Part shown: positions 54,937-62,988 of the stretch, piece after piece
Numbering within the stretch: the stretch's first letter is position 1
Layout: each line of letters opens with the position of its first letter
Assembly: GCA_963786495.1 (NCBI GenBank)
Contig: CAWAZL010000002.1
Location: 992,001-1,056,000 of the forward strand
Length of the DNA: 64,000 bases
Source: JALZKA01 sp963786495
GTDB taxonomy: Bacteria > Actinomycetota > Thermoleophilia > Solirubrobacterales > 70-9
Reading direction: 5' to 3'
The notes under the pieces: generated by a model
Database searches by the model: none
What the model was told of the DNA's origin: nothing
The model's input: the letters and a program-made list of their open reading frames with translations, nothing else
Position numbers and translations under genes: made by a program

Positions 54937-54963
54937 TCACCTGGTACTTGACGTACCAGGTGA
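54937..54963. promoter_or_regulatory. 11-bp inverted repeat, candidate operator
   Basis: Arms tcacctggtac and gtaccaggtga around ttgac, in the gap between the divergent SDR gene and the next plus-strand gene. Perfect symmetry and intergenic position suggest binding of a dimeric repressor; a cruciform hairpin is the alternative. Confidence 0.45.
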
Positions 54964-55096
54964 GGTGGCGGGCGGCGCCGAGTCCGGCTGTGATGGGTGT
55001 GAAGATCAGTTTCACGGTCGCGGAACCTATTACCCAGAGATGACGGGATTAACGCCCGTCCCCTCTATCGGCCGCAAACTGCGTACGTTTGAGTTG

Positions 55097-55492
55097 ATGG
55101 CTGGCCAATACGTGGTACTCGCGGGTGAAAAAGGGGCCTCGGAAGGCCTTGAAGCGGCCCTGCGCGAGTCCGGCCTAGAGGCTCGATCTCACGCAACGGG
55201 TGGTCTCGCCGAGGCCTTGGTGACCATCGAGCGGGACCTCGAAGACGCACGTCCGGACGCAGCTGTCGCTGTAGGCACCGGCGAGGCCGCCCTGGCTCTG
55301 GCGGTCACGGCCAGCAAGCTCGCCGTGCCGCTCGCCTGGGTGCCAGGCACGGTGCCTGGCACCGGGGACGCGGACGAGAGCCGCATCCTCGCGACGCTCG
55401 CCTCGCTCGATGCAGGCTCCGACCCCGCGCGGGCGGCTGATCTCATCGCCTCGTGGCTGAGCGAACAGCCGTCCCCCGGCGACTTAGACTGA
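55097..55492 (+). CDS. Unknown Ala-rich alpha/beta protein
   Basis: 131 residues from ATG 55097 (MAGQYVVLAGEKGASEGLEA); an earlier ATG at 55040 is possible. Residues 5-100 alternate strand and helix (YVVLAGEK, GLEARSHATGGLAEALVTIE, PDAAVAVGTGEAALALAVTA), a pattern seen in PurE-like and other flavodoxin-type folds, but no catalytic motif is clear. About residues 82-89 (VPGTVPGT) are encoded by an exact 25-nt palindrome, an in-frame insertion. The stop overlaps the start region of the nucleotide-sugar dehydrogenase, so the two may be linked. Confidence 0.55.
   Translation: MAGQYVVLAGEKGASEGLEAALRESGLEARSHATGGLAEALVTIERDLEDARPDAAVAVGTGEAALALAVTASKLAVPLAWVPGTVPGTGDADESRILATLASLDAGSDPARAADLIASWLSEQPSPGDLD
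55339..55363. repeat. GGTGCCAGGCAC double palindrome inside a gene
   Basis: The same 25 bases as at 37834-37858, in frame in the Ala-rich gene and encoding VPGTVPGT. Both the insertion and its identity to a distant copy argue for recent mobility. Confidence 0.9.
55485..55490 (+). promoter_or_regulatory. Candidate leaderless -10 element TAGACT
   Basis: TAGACT six bases before the ATG at 55497; it overlaps the end of the preceding gene. No -35 visible. Confidence 0.4.
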
Positions 55493-55496
55493 GCAC

Positions 55497-56747
55497 ATGA
55501 AGGTCGGGGTCATCGGGCTCGGCTACGTCGGCCTGCCGCTTGCCGTCGCTTTTGCCGAGGCGGCTGCGGAAGTCGTCGGCGTCGACGTGGACGCAGAAGC
55601 GGTCGAGTCTCTCGCCCGCGGCGAGTCGACGATCGAGGACATCCCCTCGGACCGGCTCACGCCCCTGGTCGGCGAGCGCCTGGCGGTCACGACCGACCCT
55701 TCAGCCCTCGCCGAGTGCGACGCGATCGTCATCTGCGTCCCGACCCCGCTCGCCCACCAGCGCGAGCCCGACCTCTCCTACGTCGACGCGGCCGGCCGGA
55801 CCGTCGCCGGCGTGCTCCGCGCGGGCCAGCTCGTGGTCCTGGAGTCCACGACCTACCCCGGCACGACCCGCGAGCGCCTGGCGCCGATCCTGGAGGAATC
55901 GGGCCTTACGGCCGGTGAGGACTTCCACCTGGCCTTCTCGCCCGAGCGCATCGACCCCGGGCGGACCGACTACACCGTCCGCACCACCCCCAAGGTCGTC
56001 GGCGGTCTCACCGAGGGCTGTGTCCAAGCGGCGACCGATCTTTACGGCCTCATCTGCGACAACGTCGTTTCCGTCTCGAGCCCGGAGGTCGCGGAGCTCT
56101 CGAAGCTTCTCGAGAACATCTTCCGCTCGGTGAACATCGCGCTCGTCAACGAGCTGGCGATCCTCGCCGACCGGATGGACATCGACGTCTGGGAGGTGAT
56201 CGAGGCCGCCGCCACTAAGCCGTTCGGCTTCATGCGCTTCGATCCGGGCCCCGGCATGGGCGGCCACTGCTTGCCGATCGACCCGTTCTACCTGGCGTTC
56301 AAAGCTCGCGAGTACGACTTTCCCACCGAGTTCATCGAGCTCGCGGGGCGCGTGAACCAGGCGCAGCCTCAGTTCTGCGTGGATCGTGCCGTGCGGGCGC
56401 TGAACGACGTGGGCAAGCCCGCGAAGGGGTCGCGCGTCCTGCTCCTCGGCGTCTCCTACAAGGCGGGCATCGGCGACATGCGCGAGTCGCCCGCGCTCAA
56501 GATCGCCGCGATGCTCGAGAACCTCGGCGCGAAGGTCACCTACCACGACCCGCACGTTCCCGAGGTCTCAGACCTCGGGCTCGAAAGCATCGGCCTCGAG
56601 GAGGGCCTTGCCGAATGCGACCTGGCCGTGATCGTCACCGCGCACGACGAGATCGACCCGGAAGTCGTGGTCGCCCAGGCACAGCGGGTTTTGGACCTGC
56701 GGGGAGTGACCCGCGGCATCGACGCGGATCACGTCGTACGCCTCTGA
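55497..56747 (+). CDS. Nucleotide-sugar dehydrogenase (UDP-GlcNAc/UDP-Glc 6-dehydrogenase family)
   Basis: 416 residues. NAD site VGVIGLGYVGLPLAVAFAEA; CVPTPLAHQREPDLSYVD; LVVLESTTYPGTTRE; SPERIDPGRTDYTVRTTPKV; helix ELSKLLENIFRSVNIALVNE; and catalytic Cys in GMGGHCLPIDPFYL. The FSPERIDPG signature fits WbpA/WecC-type enzymes that oxidise UDP-N-acetylhexosamines to uronic acids, for surface polysaccharide synthesis. Substrate choice cannot be decided. The only glycan-related neighbour is the sulfotransferase 7 kb downstream. Confidence 0.85.
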   Translation: MKVGVIGLGYVGLPLAVAFAEAAAEVVGVDVDAEAVESLARGESTIEDIPSDRLTPLVGERLAVTTDPSALAECDAIVICVPTPLAHQREPDLSYVDAAGRTVAGVLRAGQLVVLESTTYPGTTRERLAPILEESGLTAGEDFHLAFSPERIDPGRTDYTVRTTPKVVGGLTEGCVQAATDLYGLICDNVVSVSSPEVAELSKLLENIFRSVNIALVNELAILADRMDIDVWEVIEAAATKPFGFMRFDPGPGMGGHCLPIDPFYLAFKAREYDFPTEFIELAGRVNQAQPQFCVDRAVRALNDVGKPAKGSRVLLLGVSYKAGIGDMRESPALKIAAMLENLGAKVTYHDPHVPEVSDLGLESIGLEEGLAECDLAVIVTAHDEIDPEVVVAQAQRVLDLRGVTRGIDADHVVRL

Positions 56748-56760
56748 GATTCTCAAGCAC

Positions 56761-57456
56761 ATGAGATTGGGCCGGAGGACGGCCGAGCATGCCGACAGGG
56801 TCACGCTCGGGCTCGCGGCGCTCGCGTCAGCAACAGCGGGCACGGTGGCGGTCGGTGAGCTGGCAAAGCTCGCCCGCAGGCGTGCACGCGAGGCGGCCGA
56901 GGATCCCGCGGTCGCCGAGCCGGAAAACGTCTTCGAGACGGCGGAGCAGGCGATCGTCTCGACCCAGCTCGCCACGCAAGACGCCGTCGCCGTCGCAATC
57001 GAGGGCTACGCCGCCACGCCGCGCGCCGAGACCGTCCTGTTCAACCTCCTGACGGGCTTCACCGGGGCACTTGCCGGTGCCCGGCTCTCCACCTACGGGA
57101 TGCGCGGCGGGTGGTGGCCGTTCCGGGACGTCGAGGTGCGGGGCCATCACATCCACCACTTCGTGCCGGGGATCCTTCTCGCTTTCGGCTCGGGTTCTGC
57201 GGCCCTGCTCACGGCCGACGACAACCTCGAGGAGAAGCTCGCCATCCCGTTCGGCGCGGGTATGGGCCTGACGCTCGACGAGGCCGCACTGCTGCTCGAC
57301 CTCCGCGACGTCTATTGGACGCGGGAGGGAATCCTGAGCGTCCAGCTCTCTCTGGGCGCGATGGCGCTCTTGTCCGGCACGCTGCTCGCGCTCAGGATGC
57401 TCCGCCGCGGCGAGCGCCGGACCGAGGCCATCGGCGTGATCCCCGCGCCCGCCTAG
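56761..57456 (+). CDS. Unknown integral membrane protein with HHIHHF motif
   Basis: 231 residues. A helical N-terminal third (about 12-30 hydrophobic, then AKLARRRAREAAEDP charged) is followed by membrane helices at about 95-110, 128-150, 155-175 and 195-215. A central GHHIHHFVPGILLAFGSGSA carries four closely spaced histidines that could bind metal. ETVLFNLLTGFTGALAGARL precedes it. I do not recognise a function. The stop overlaps that of the convergent gene by four bases (CTAG). Confidence 0.65.
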   Translation: MRLGRRTAEHADRVTLGLAALASATAGTVAVGELAKLARRRAREAAEDPAVAEPENVFETAEQAIVSTQLATQDAVAVAIEGYAATPRAETVLFNLLTGFTGALAGARLSTYGMRGGWWPFRDVEVRGHHIHHFVPGILLAFGSGSAALLTADDNLEEKLAIPFGAGMGLTLDEAALLLDLRDVYWTREGILSVQLSLGAMALLSGTLLALRMLRRGERRTEAIGVIPAPA

Positions 57457-58202
57457 GCAACTTCGCCGACCCGGTAGCGGGCAAACAACTCGTCCGTCTC
57501 GGGCTCCCACGCAAGCCAGATCACGTCGAGCGGCCGCACCGCGGGATCGAGCCCGTCCGTCAAACCCGGCCCGCGCCCGCCCGCCAGCTTGGGCGCGTGC
57601 GCAACGAAGATCTCATCCACGCAGTCTGCCTTGAGGAGCTCTCCGTGGAGCACCGCTCCGCCCTCGCAGAGAAGGGCCTCGACGTCGTGCTCCTTGCGTA
57701 GATGCTCAAGCGCCTCGCGGAGGTCAACCCGGTTCTCGTGGCGAACGACCTCGACCGGCGTGTTCGTAGCCGGCGGCTCCTCATCGGATGCCGTGAAGAT
57801 GACGACCTGACCGATTCCCTCTTCGAAAAGCAGCGCGTCCCAGGGCAGATCCATGCGCCCGGAGACAATCACCATGAGGGGCTCAGGCGCCAGCCCCAGT
57901 TCTTCTCGCTTTTCTCGCTTGGCGGGATCACCGATCACCCTCCCGTAGCGCTCAGCGCGCATCGTGCCCCCGCCGATCATCACGGCATCCGCCCGAGTTC
58001 TCAAGCAGACAAGCAGCTCGGTGTCCCTGGGGCTGCCGATTTCCCGCGAGACCCCATCGATCGTCGTGTGGCCGTCGAGCGTGAGCGCGAAGTTCATGTA
58101 GACGTGGGGACGCTCCGGATGTGCGCTCTCCCAGGGGCGGAGCTCGTCCATCAACTGGGCGGTCGTGATCTCCTGGGCTGGCTCGGGAAGGAGGCGGCGC
58201 AT
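57453..58202 (-). CDS. RibD C-terminal-domain reductase
   Basis: 249 residues from ATG 58202 (MRRLLPEPAQEITTAQLMDE). The domain is the dihydrofolate-reductase-like half of RibD: VYMNFALTLDGHTTIDG, GSPRDTELLVCLRTRADAVM, GGGTMRAERYG, VVIFTASDEEPP and LLCEGGAVLHGELL. Alone, such proteins are reductases of the pyrimidine step of riboflavin or F420 synthesis, or of unknown substrates; no deaminase half is attached. ATG six bases after TACGGT. Convergent with the membrane-protein gene. Confidence 0.8.
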   Translation of the reverse strand: MRRLLPEPAQEITTAQLMDELRPWESAHPERPHVYMNFALTLDGHTTIDGVSREIGSPRDTELLVCLRTRADAVMIGGGTMRAERYGRVIGDPAKREKREELGLAPEPLMVIVSGRMDLPWDALLFEEGIGQVVIFTASDEEPPATNTPVEVVRHENRVDLREALEHLRKEHDVEALLCEGGAVLHGELLKADCVDEIFVAHAPKLAGGRGPGLTDGLDPAVRPLDVIWLAWEPETDELFARYRVGEVA

Positions 58203-58208
58203 GGGGGC

Positions 58209-58214
58209 ACCGTA
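58209..58214 (-). promoter_or_regulatory. Candidate leaderless -10 element TACGGT
   Basis: TACGGT on the minus strand, six bases before the ATG at 58202; same hexamer as at 6001-6006. No -35 seen. Confidence 0.45.
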
Positions 58215-58233
58215 CCCATCTAGCCTGCTTCCA

Positions 58234-60726
58234 ATGAGGGTGGGACGCAGGTTGGCTCTGGCGACGATCGCCGCCTGGCTCGCTGTCGCCGGCGTAGCTT
58301 CCGCCGAGCCCGTGGTGCGCTCGGGCCCCATCGAGGCGCATGTTGCGGCGGACCGCTGGAACCTGGAGTTCAAAGATCCGAGCGGCAGCGCCATCCTCGC
58401 TGAGCACCCCGGCACCGGGTCAGGCCCGTCGGGCACGCTCGGTTTCCGCACCGCGCTCGGCTGGAACCACGCGACCGAGGTCGTCTCGTCCTCGATCGAG
58501 GAAGGCGTCTACACCGCCGAATTGGCGACCACCAGCGCGCTCCACACGATCGAGGTCGAGCTGCGGCCCGCAGGGAAGGGGATCATCGCCCTCGACGCAC
58601 ACCTCGTCGGCCCAACGCTCGGCGTCAAGGCGATGGGCATGGGCTTCACCGCACCTGAGGGCGAGCGCTACCTCGGTTTCGGCGAGCGCTCGAACCAGGT
58701 CGACCAGGCCGGCTCGGAGGTCGAGAACTATGTCGCCGATGGCCCATATCAGGACGAGGAGTACCTGGGCATCCAGGCGTTCGTCCCGCCGTGGGGGCTG
58801 CGCGACCAGCGGCCTGACGTCACCTACTTCCCGATCCCGTGGCTGCTCTCGAGCCAGGGCTACGGCGTCCTTGCCGAGAACCCCGAGACCAGCACCTTCC
58901 GCCTGGGCACCGATTCGGCGGGCGCCTGGAGCGTCGAGGTTACGCCTGCGCCGCCGGGCGAGTTGGGCGCCGAGCTCGCGCCGGCGGTGGACGACCTGAG
59001 CCTGCGCTTCTTCGCCGGGCCGTCGCCCGCCGCGGCGCTCCGGCGCTTCTCGGCCGAAGTCGGGCGCCAGCCGCGGGCGAAGGCGCCGTGGGTGTTCGGC
59101 CCGTGGTTCCAGCCCGGCGACGACGAGGCAGCGGAGCTGGCGGCGCTTCGCGACGCTGATGCGCCCGTCTCGGTCTTCCAGACCTATACGCATTACCTGC
59201 CATGCGGCGAGCAGGAGACCGCGGCCGAGCAGGCGCGCACCCAGGCCGCGCACGACGGCGGTGTCGCGATCACTACGTACTTCAACCCGATGGTCTGCGC
59301 GACCTATCCCGAGCGCTACGACCCCGCACAAGCCGCAGATGCCCTGACCGAGACGATCGCCGGCACCCCGTACATCTACCGCTACGGCGCCAACGTCGAC
59401 GACCTCTTCCTTGTCGGCCAGTACGACTTCTTCGAGCCCGCGGGACGCGAGCTCTACGGCGAGGCGCTCGGAGAGGCGGTCGGCGATGGGTACGACGGCT
59501 GGATGGAGGACTTCGGCGAGTACACGCCGCTTGACTCGATTTCCGACGAGACGATCGACGGAAGCCGCGCCCACAACGAGTACGCGCGGCGTTATCACTG
59601 CGCGGCCTGGCAGGCGATCAAGGATGAGCCGCGCCCCATCGTCCGCTTCCAGCGCTCGGGCTGGACGGGCGCTGCGAAGTGCGCCCAGGTCGTCTGGGGC
59701 GGCGACCCGACGACCGGGTGGGGCTTCGACGGGCTCGCCTCGGCCGTGACGCAGGCGCTCAGCGCCGGCACGTCGGGGATCGGCATCTGGGGCTCGGACA
59801 TCGGCGGGTTCTTCGCGATCGGCTTCAACGAGCTCTCGCCGGAGCTCCTAACCCGCTGGGTCCAGTTCGGCGCGGTCTCGGGTGTCATGCGCACACAGCG
59901 CAACGGGGTCGCACTGCCCCCGCGCAGCCGCCCGCAGGTCACCGACCCGGATCAGATCGCGAACTGGCGGCGCTACACGAAGCTCCGCACCCAGCTCTAC
60001 CCGTACGTCTCCGCCGCGGAGGCCGAGTACGGGCGCTCGGGCCTGCCGATCATGCGCCACCTGATCCTGCGCTACCCGAACGATCCGCAGGCCGCCGGCG
60101 CCGAGGACGAGTACCTCTTCGGCCCCGACATCTTGGCCGCTCCGGTCGTCACCGAGGGCGCGACCGAGCGCGACGTCTACCTGCCCGAGGGCCGCTGGAT
60201 CGACCTGTGGCGCTCTGCCGCGTACGACGACGAGACCGGCGGGTTGACGCTCGGCGAGGCTGAGGTCCTGGGCGGCGACGGCGAAGCGACGCTGCCGGCG
60301 CCGCTCGAGGAGCTCCCGCTCCTCGTCCGCGCTGGGTCGGTCATTCCCCTTCTCCCGCCGGACGTGGACACCCTCGCGAAGCCAGGCGCCGACCCCGAAA
60401 CGGTCGGGCTCGCGAACAGGCGCAGGCAGATCCACCTGCTCGCGTTCCCGAGCGGGAAGTCCAGCGGCGCCTTCAACCGGCGCGGCGCGATTGCCTCTGC
60501 GGCGACCAGCCGGCGCTGGCGACTCGAGCTCAAGGCACCCAGGCGCACCCGATTCGAGCTTCAGGCGGCGATGTCGGCGATCCCCGCCGGGCTCGAACCC
60601 TGCTCGGTGAAGGTGAAAGGACGTGAGCTCCCCGGGTCGAGCTGGAGCTACGACCCGGGGGCCCAAGTCCTACACGCCTCGTTTATCGGAAGGCGCGTGA
60701 CGCTTAGGGCGTCAGCCTGCGACTAA
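58234..60726 (+). CDS. Secreted glycoside hydrolase family 31
   Basis: 830 residues from ATG 58234. Signal peptide (RLALATIAAWLAVAGVASAE). An N-terminal beta domain carries MGFTAPEGERYLGFGERSNQ, the family's conserved GxGE region. The catalytic barrel follows, with FQTYTHYLPCGEQETAAEQA and the nucleophile Asp at about residue 429 in YDGWMEDFGEYTPL. The C-terminal beta domain has DEYLFGPDILAAPVV and LPLLVRAGSVIPLLPP. GH31 includes alpha-glucosidases, alpha-xylosidases and sulfoquinovosidases; the WMEDFGEY form resembles the last, but the substrate cannot be decided. TAGCCT seven bases upstream of the ATG. The 3' end overlaps the stop of the RTX-like gene. Confidence 0.85.
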   Translation: MRVGRRLALATIAAWLAVAGVASAEPVVRSGPIEAHVAADRWNLEFKDPSGSAILAEHPGTGSGPSGTLGFRTALGWNHATEVVSSSIEEGVYTAELATTSALHTIEVELRPAGKGIIALDAHLVGPTLGVKAMGMGFTAPEGERYLGFGERSNQVDQAGSEVENYVADGPYQDEEYLGIQAFVPPWGLRDQRPDVTYFPIPWLLSSQGYGVLAENPETSTFRLGTDSAGAWSVEVTPAPPGELGAELAPAVDDLSLRFFAGPSPAAALRRFSAEVGRQPRAKAPWVFGPWFQPGDDEAAELAALRDADAPVSVFQTYTHYLPCGEQETAAEQARTQAAHDGGVAITTYFNPMVCATYPERYDPAQAADALTETIAGTPYIYRYGANVDDLFLVGQYDFFEPAGRELYGEALGEAVGDGYDGWMEDFGEYTPLDSISDETIDGSRAHNEYARRYHCAAWQAIKDEPRPIVRFQRSGWTGAAKCAQVVWGGDPTTGWGFDGLASAVTQALSAGTSGIGIWGSDIGGFFAIGFNELSPELLTRWVQFGAVSGVMRTQRNGVALPPRSRPQVTDPDQIANWRRYTKLRTQLYPYVSAAEAEYGRSGLPIMRHLILRYPNDPQAAGAEDEYLFGPDILAAPVVTEGATERDVYLPEGRWIDLWRSAAYDDETGGLTLGEAEVLGGDGEATLPAPLEELPLLVRAGSVIPLLPPDVDTLAKPGADPETVGLANRRRQIHLLAFPSGKSSGAFNRRGAIASAATSRRWRLELKAPRRTRFELQAAMSAIPAGLEPCSVKVKGRELPGSSWSYDPGAQVLHASFIGRRVTLRASACD

Positions 60727-61304
60727 CGGGGTGGCGAAACGCTCCCGAACTCGCAACCGCTGAACGTGGAGTCCGGCTCCTCGTCAAAGCAGCCGTCGAA
60801 CCCATCGCCGCCTTTGTGAGAGTCCGTCCCGCCCTGGCCGGCCAGCTCGTCGTCGCCTGAACCACCGCCCATCAGGTCGTCACCTTCGCCGCCGACTAGG
60901 CCGGTGAAGATGCCGCGTCGGTTGTCCCCGTTCTGGGGGCTGTCGTTGCCGCCGTTGCCGAACAGCTCGTCGTCGCCCTCCTCACCGTTGACGAAGTCGC
61001 TGCCGCTTCCAGCGCGGACGCGATCGTTGCCGGTCCCGGAAATGACTTCGTCGTTGGCACCACGCGAGCAGATCAGATCGTTGCCGCCGCGGCCGTCGAT
61101 CTCGTCCTGGCCGCTCGTGCCGACGATGACGTCGGCGCCGTTCGTGCCGGTGTTGCCTGCGACGGTCTCCTTCTTGCCCTGGCAGCGCGGAACGTTCGAG
61201 CTACCGGCGCTCGCATCGTTCGCTGCTGTCAAAAGCACCATGCCGAGCCCTGCCGCGACGATGGCTGCCGCCAGCGCCGCAATACGAGATGAACTGAGTG
61301 TCAT
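60723..61304 (-). CDS. Secreted RTX-like calcium-repeat protein
   Basis: 193 residues; a GGAGG site precedes the ATG. Signal peptide RIAALAAAIVAAGLGMVLLT, cleavage near DASAG. Then VPRCQGKKETVAGNTGTNGA leads into glycine-rich nonapeptides with the pattern G-x-D-x-I/L (GTSGQDEIDGRGGNDL, GSGSDFVNGEEGDDEL). The C-terminus is HKGGDGFDGCFDEEPDS then FSGCEFGSV. There is no toxin, lipase or protease domain, so it is a calcium-folded surface or matrix protein. Paralogue of the protein at 61866-62924, which has the same ends. Confidence 0.8.
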   Translation of the reverse strand: MTLSSSRIAALAAAIVAAGLGMVLLTAANDASAGSSNVPRCQGKKETVAGNTGTNGADVIVGTSGQDEIDGRGGNDLICSRGANDEVISGTGNDRVRAGSGSDFVNGEEGDDELFGNGGNDSPQNGDNRRGIFTGLVGGEGDDLMGGGSGDDELAGQGGTDSHKGGDGFDGCFDEEPDSTFSGCEFGSVSPPR

Positions 61305-61397
61305 CGATCCTCCAGTGAGAATTGGATTTCATCGCCCAATAAAGCGACCCTCGCCCAATAAAGCGATCCCTGGGGGCGATCCCCTGAAGGCCGGACC

Positions 61398-61841
61398 TTA
61401 CCGCTTGGGGATGTCGCGCAGGTGCTTGACGTTCGCGACATCATCCGGCTCGTGGCTGGGGACTCCCGCGAACCAGGCGTCGAGGATCTCTGCCAGCTCA
61501 GCGGCCGATGTCGTGCGCAGGCTGAGCGCCAGCACGTTCGCGTCGTTCCAGCGCCGCGCGCCCTCGGCCGTAGCCGCGTCGCCGCACAGCGCGGCGCGGA
61601 TCCCGGGGACCTTGTTCGCCGCGATCGACGCACCCGTGCCCGTCCAGCAGCACACGATTCCCTGCTCGGCTCGGCCCTCGGCGACGTCCCGCGCCACGGC
61701 CTCGGAGGCCCACGCCCAGTCGTCGCGTTCGTCCTGTGACAGCGCGCCGTGGAGCACGGGCTCGTGCCCACGCTCGCGCAGCTCCTCGGCCACGCGCTCG
61801 GCAACGCCCGTCAGCTCGTCAGCCGCTACCGCGATCCGCAT
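61398..61841 (-). CDS. RpiB/LacAB-family sugar-phosphate isomerase
   Basis: 147 residues. MRIAVAADELTGVAERVAEE; GIVCCWTGTGASIAANKVPG (active-site Cys and anion loop); IRAALCGDAATAEGARRWND; ANVLALSLRTTS. The layout is that of ribose-5-phosphate isomerase B, but some family positions differ (a Trp in CWTGTG), so an isomerase for another sugar phosphate is possible. ATG six bases after TATCCT. It sits between two RTX-like paralogues that have no obvious link to it. Confidence 0.85.
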   Translation of the reverse strand: MRIAVAADELTGVAERVAEELRERGHEPVLHGALSQDERDDWAWASEAVARDVAEGRAEQGIVCCWTGTGASIAANKVPGIRAALCGDAATAEGARRWNDANVLALSLRTTSAAELAEILDAWFAGVPSHEPDDVANVKHLRDIPKR

Positions 61842-61847
61842 GGTCCG

Positions 61848-61853
61848 AGGATA
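61848..61853 (-). promoter_or_regulatory. Candidate leaderless -10 element TATCCT
   Basis: TATCCT on the minus strand, six bases before the ATG at 61841; no -35 seen. Confidence 0.45.
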
Positions 61854-61865
61854 GGAATCCTCGGA

Positions 61866-62924
61866 TCACGGGGGAGGCGGGCCGCTTCCGTACTCGCAAC
61901 CGATGTATTCCGAGTCGGGCTCCTCGTCAAAGCAGCCATCGAAATCGTCTCCACCGGAATGGAAGTCGGTCCCGGCGTTTCCGTGGACCTGGTCGTTACC
62001 GGAGCCACCGCTGACGATGTCGTTGCCGTCGCCGCCGAAGACGCCGCCACTGAGCAGACCGCGGCGTCCTTCTTGCTGCGGGGGTTGATCGGGGCCGCTC
62101 TGCCCGCGCAGGTCGTCGTTGCCCAGGCCGCCTTCGATGTGGTCCTTGCCGTTGCCGGCAAAGACGACATCCTTTCCGTCACCGGCGAAGATGACGTCCC
62201 GGCCGCCTCGCGCGCAGATGCGATCGTTGCCGCCCATGCCGTCGATCTCCTCGGCCTGAGCGGTCCCGACGATCACGTCGTTGCCAGGCGTGCCGGTGAC
62301 TCCGGGCACGGTCGCAGCCTGGGCGCCGCAGCGACGCTGCTTGCCGCCGCGCGTCGCCTTGGCCCTGAAGACGAACTCGCAGCTGTTGTACGAGTTCGTC
62401 CCGTTGTCCTCGTCGGTGCAGAAATCCTCGCCGTACGACCCGTTGTACGTGTCGTTGCCCTCATCGTCGAATAGCGCGTCCTCGCCCGCGCCGCCGCCGA
62501 TGGTGTCGTTGCCGTCGCCGCCGATAAGGCCGGGGAACGCCCCCTTGCCGAAGAAGCCGTCGTCGCCACCCTGGCCGCGGATGTGGTCGTTGCCGGGACC
62601 GGCATCCACGAAGTCGCGCTGGGCGCCCGCGAAGATCAGGTCGTCACCGCCGCCGCCCTCGATGTCGTCCTGGCCGCCGCGGCCGCAAATCTTGTCGCGC
62701 CCGCCCTTGCCGTCGATCTCGTCGTGATGATCAGTGCCGACGATGATGTCGTCACCAGGCGTGCCGATCACGCCGTTGACCGTGGCCTTGTGCTGGTTAC
62801 AGCGCGGGCCGGGCTTGTTGCCCCCGGCGTTTGCCGCGTCCGCGATCAGGACTGTGCAAAGTGCAGCCAAGCCGAGCGCTACCGCTGCCGAAAGTCCGAA
62901 GGTCCGAAACTGCGTCCAGGTCAT
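61866..62924 (-). CDS. Secreted RTX-like calcium-repeat protein (paralogue)
   Basis: 352 residues; a strong GGAGGGG site precedes the ATG. Signal peptide FGLSAAVALGLAALCTVLIA. Two blocks, about 40-190 and 195-350. Each starts with a cysteine (PRCNQHKATVNGVIGTPGDD; RRCGAQAATVPGVTGTPGND) and contains RTX-like nonapeptides (GKGGRDKICGRGGQDDI, GGNDRICARGGRDVIFAG). The C-terminus, HSGGDDFDGCFDEEPDS then YIGCEYGSG, is nearly the same as in the smaller paralogue at 60723. An internal duplication produced the larger protein. Role unknown; extracellular calcium binding is inferred. Confidence 0.8.
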   Translation of the reverse strand: MTWTQFRTFGLSAAVALGLAALCTVLIADAANAGGNKPGPRCNQHKATVNGVIGTPGDDIIVGTDHHDEIDGKGGRDKICGRGGQDDIEGGGGDDLIFAGAQRDFVDAGPGNDHIRGQGGDDGFFGKGAFPGLIGGDGNDTIGGGAGEDALFDDEGNDTYNGSYGEDFCTDEDNGTNSYNSCEFVFRAKATRGGKQRRCGAQAATVPGVTGTPGNDVIVGTAQAEEIDGMGGNDRICARGGRDVIFAGDGKDVVFAGNGKDHIEGGLGNDDLRGQSGPDQPPQQEGRRGLLSGGVFGGDGNDIVSGGSGNDQVHGNAGTDFHSGGDDFDGCFDEEPDSEYIGCEYGSGPPPP

Positions 62925-62988
62925 TTGCCCCTCCGATTTAAAGATGCCCCCGCTGCCTCTAATCAGCGAGTAGCGCGACTTTACAGCT

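Noticed and set aside
60723..62924. RTX toxins or haemolysins
   Set aside because: Only glycine-rich calcium repeats are present; no pore-forming, lipase or protease domain and no type-I secretion genes.
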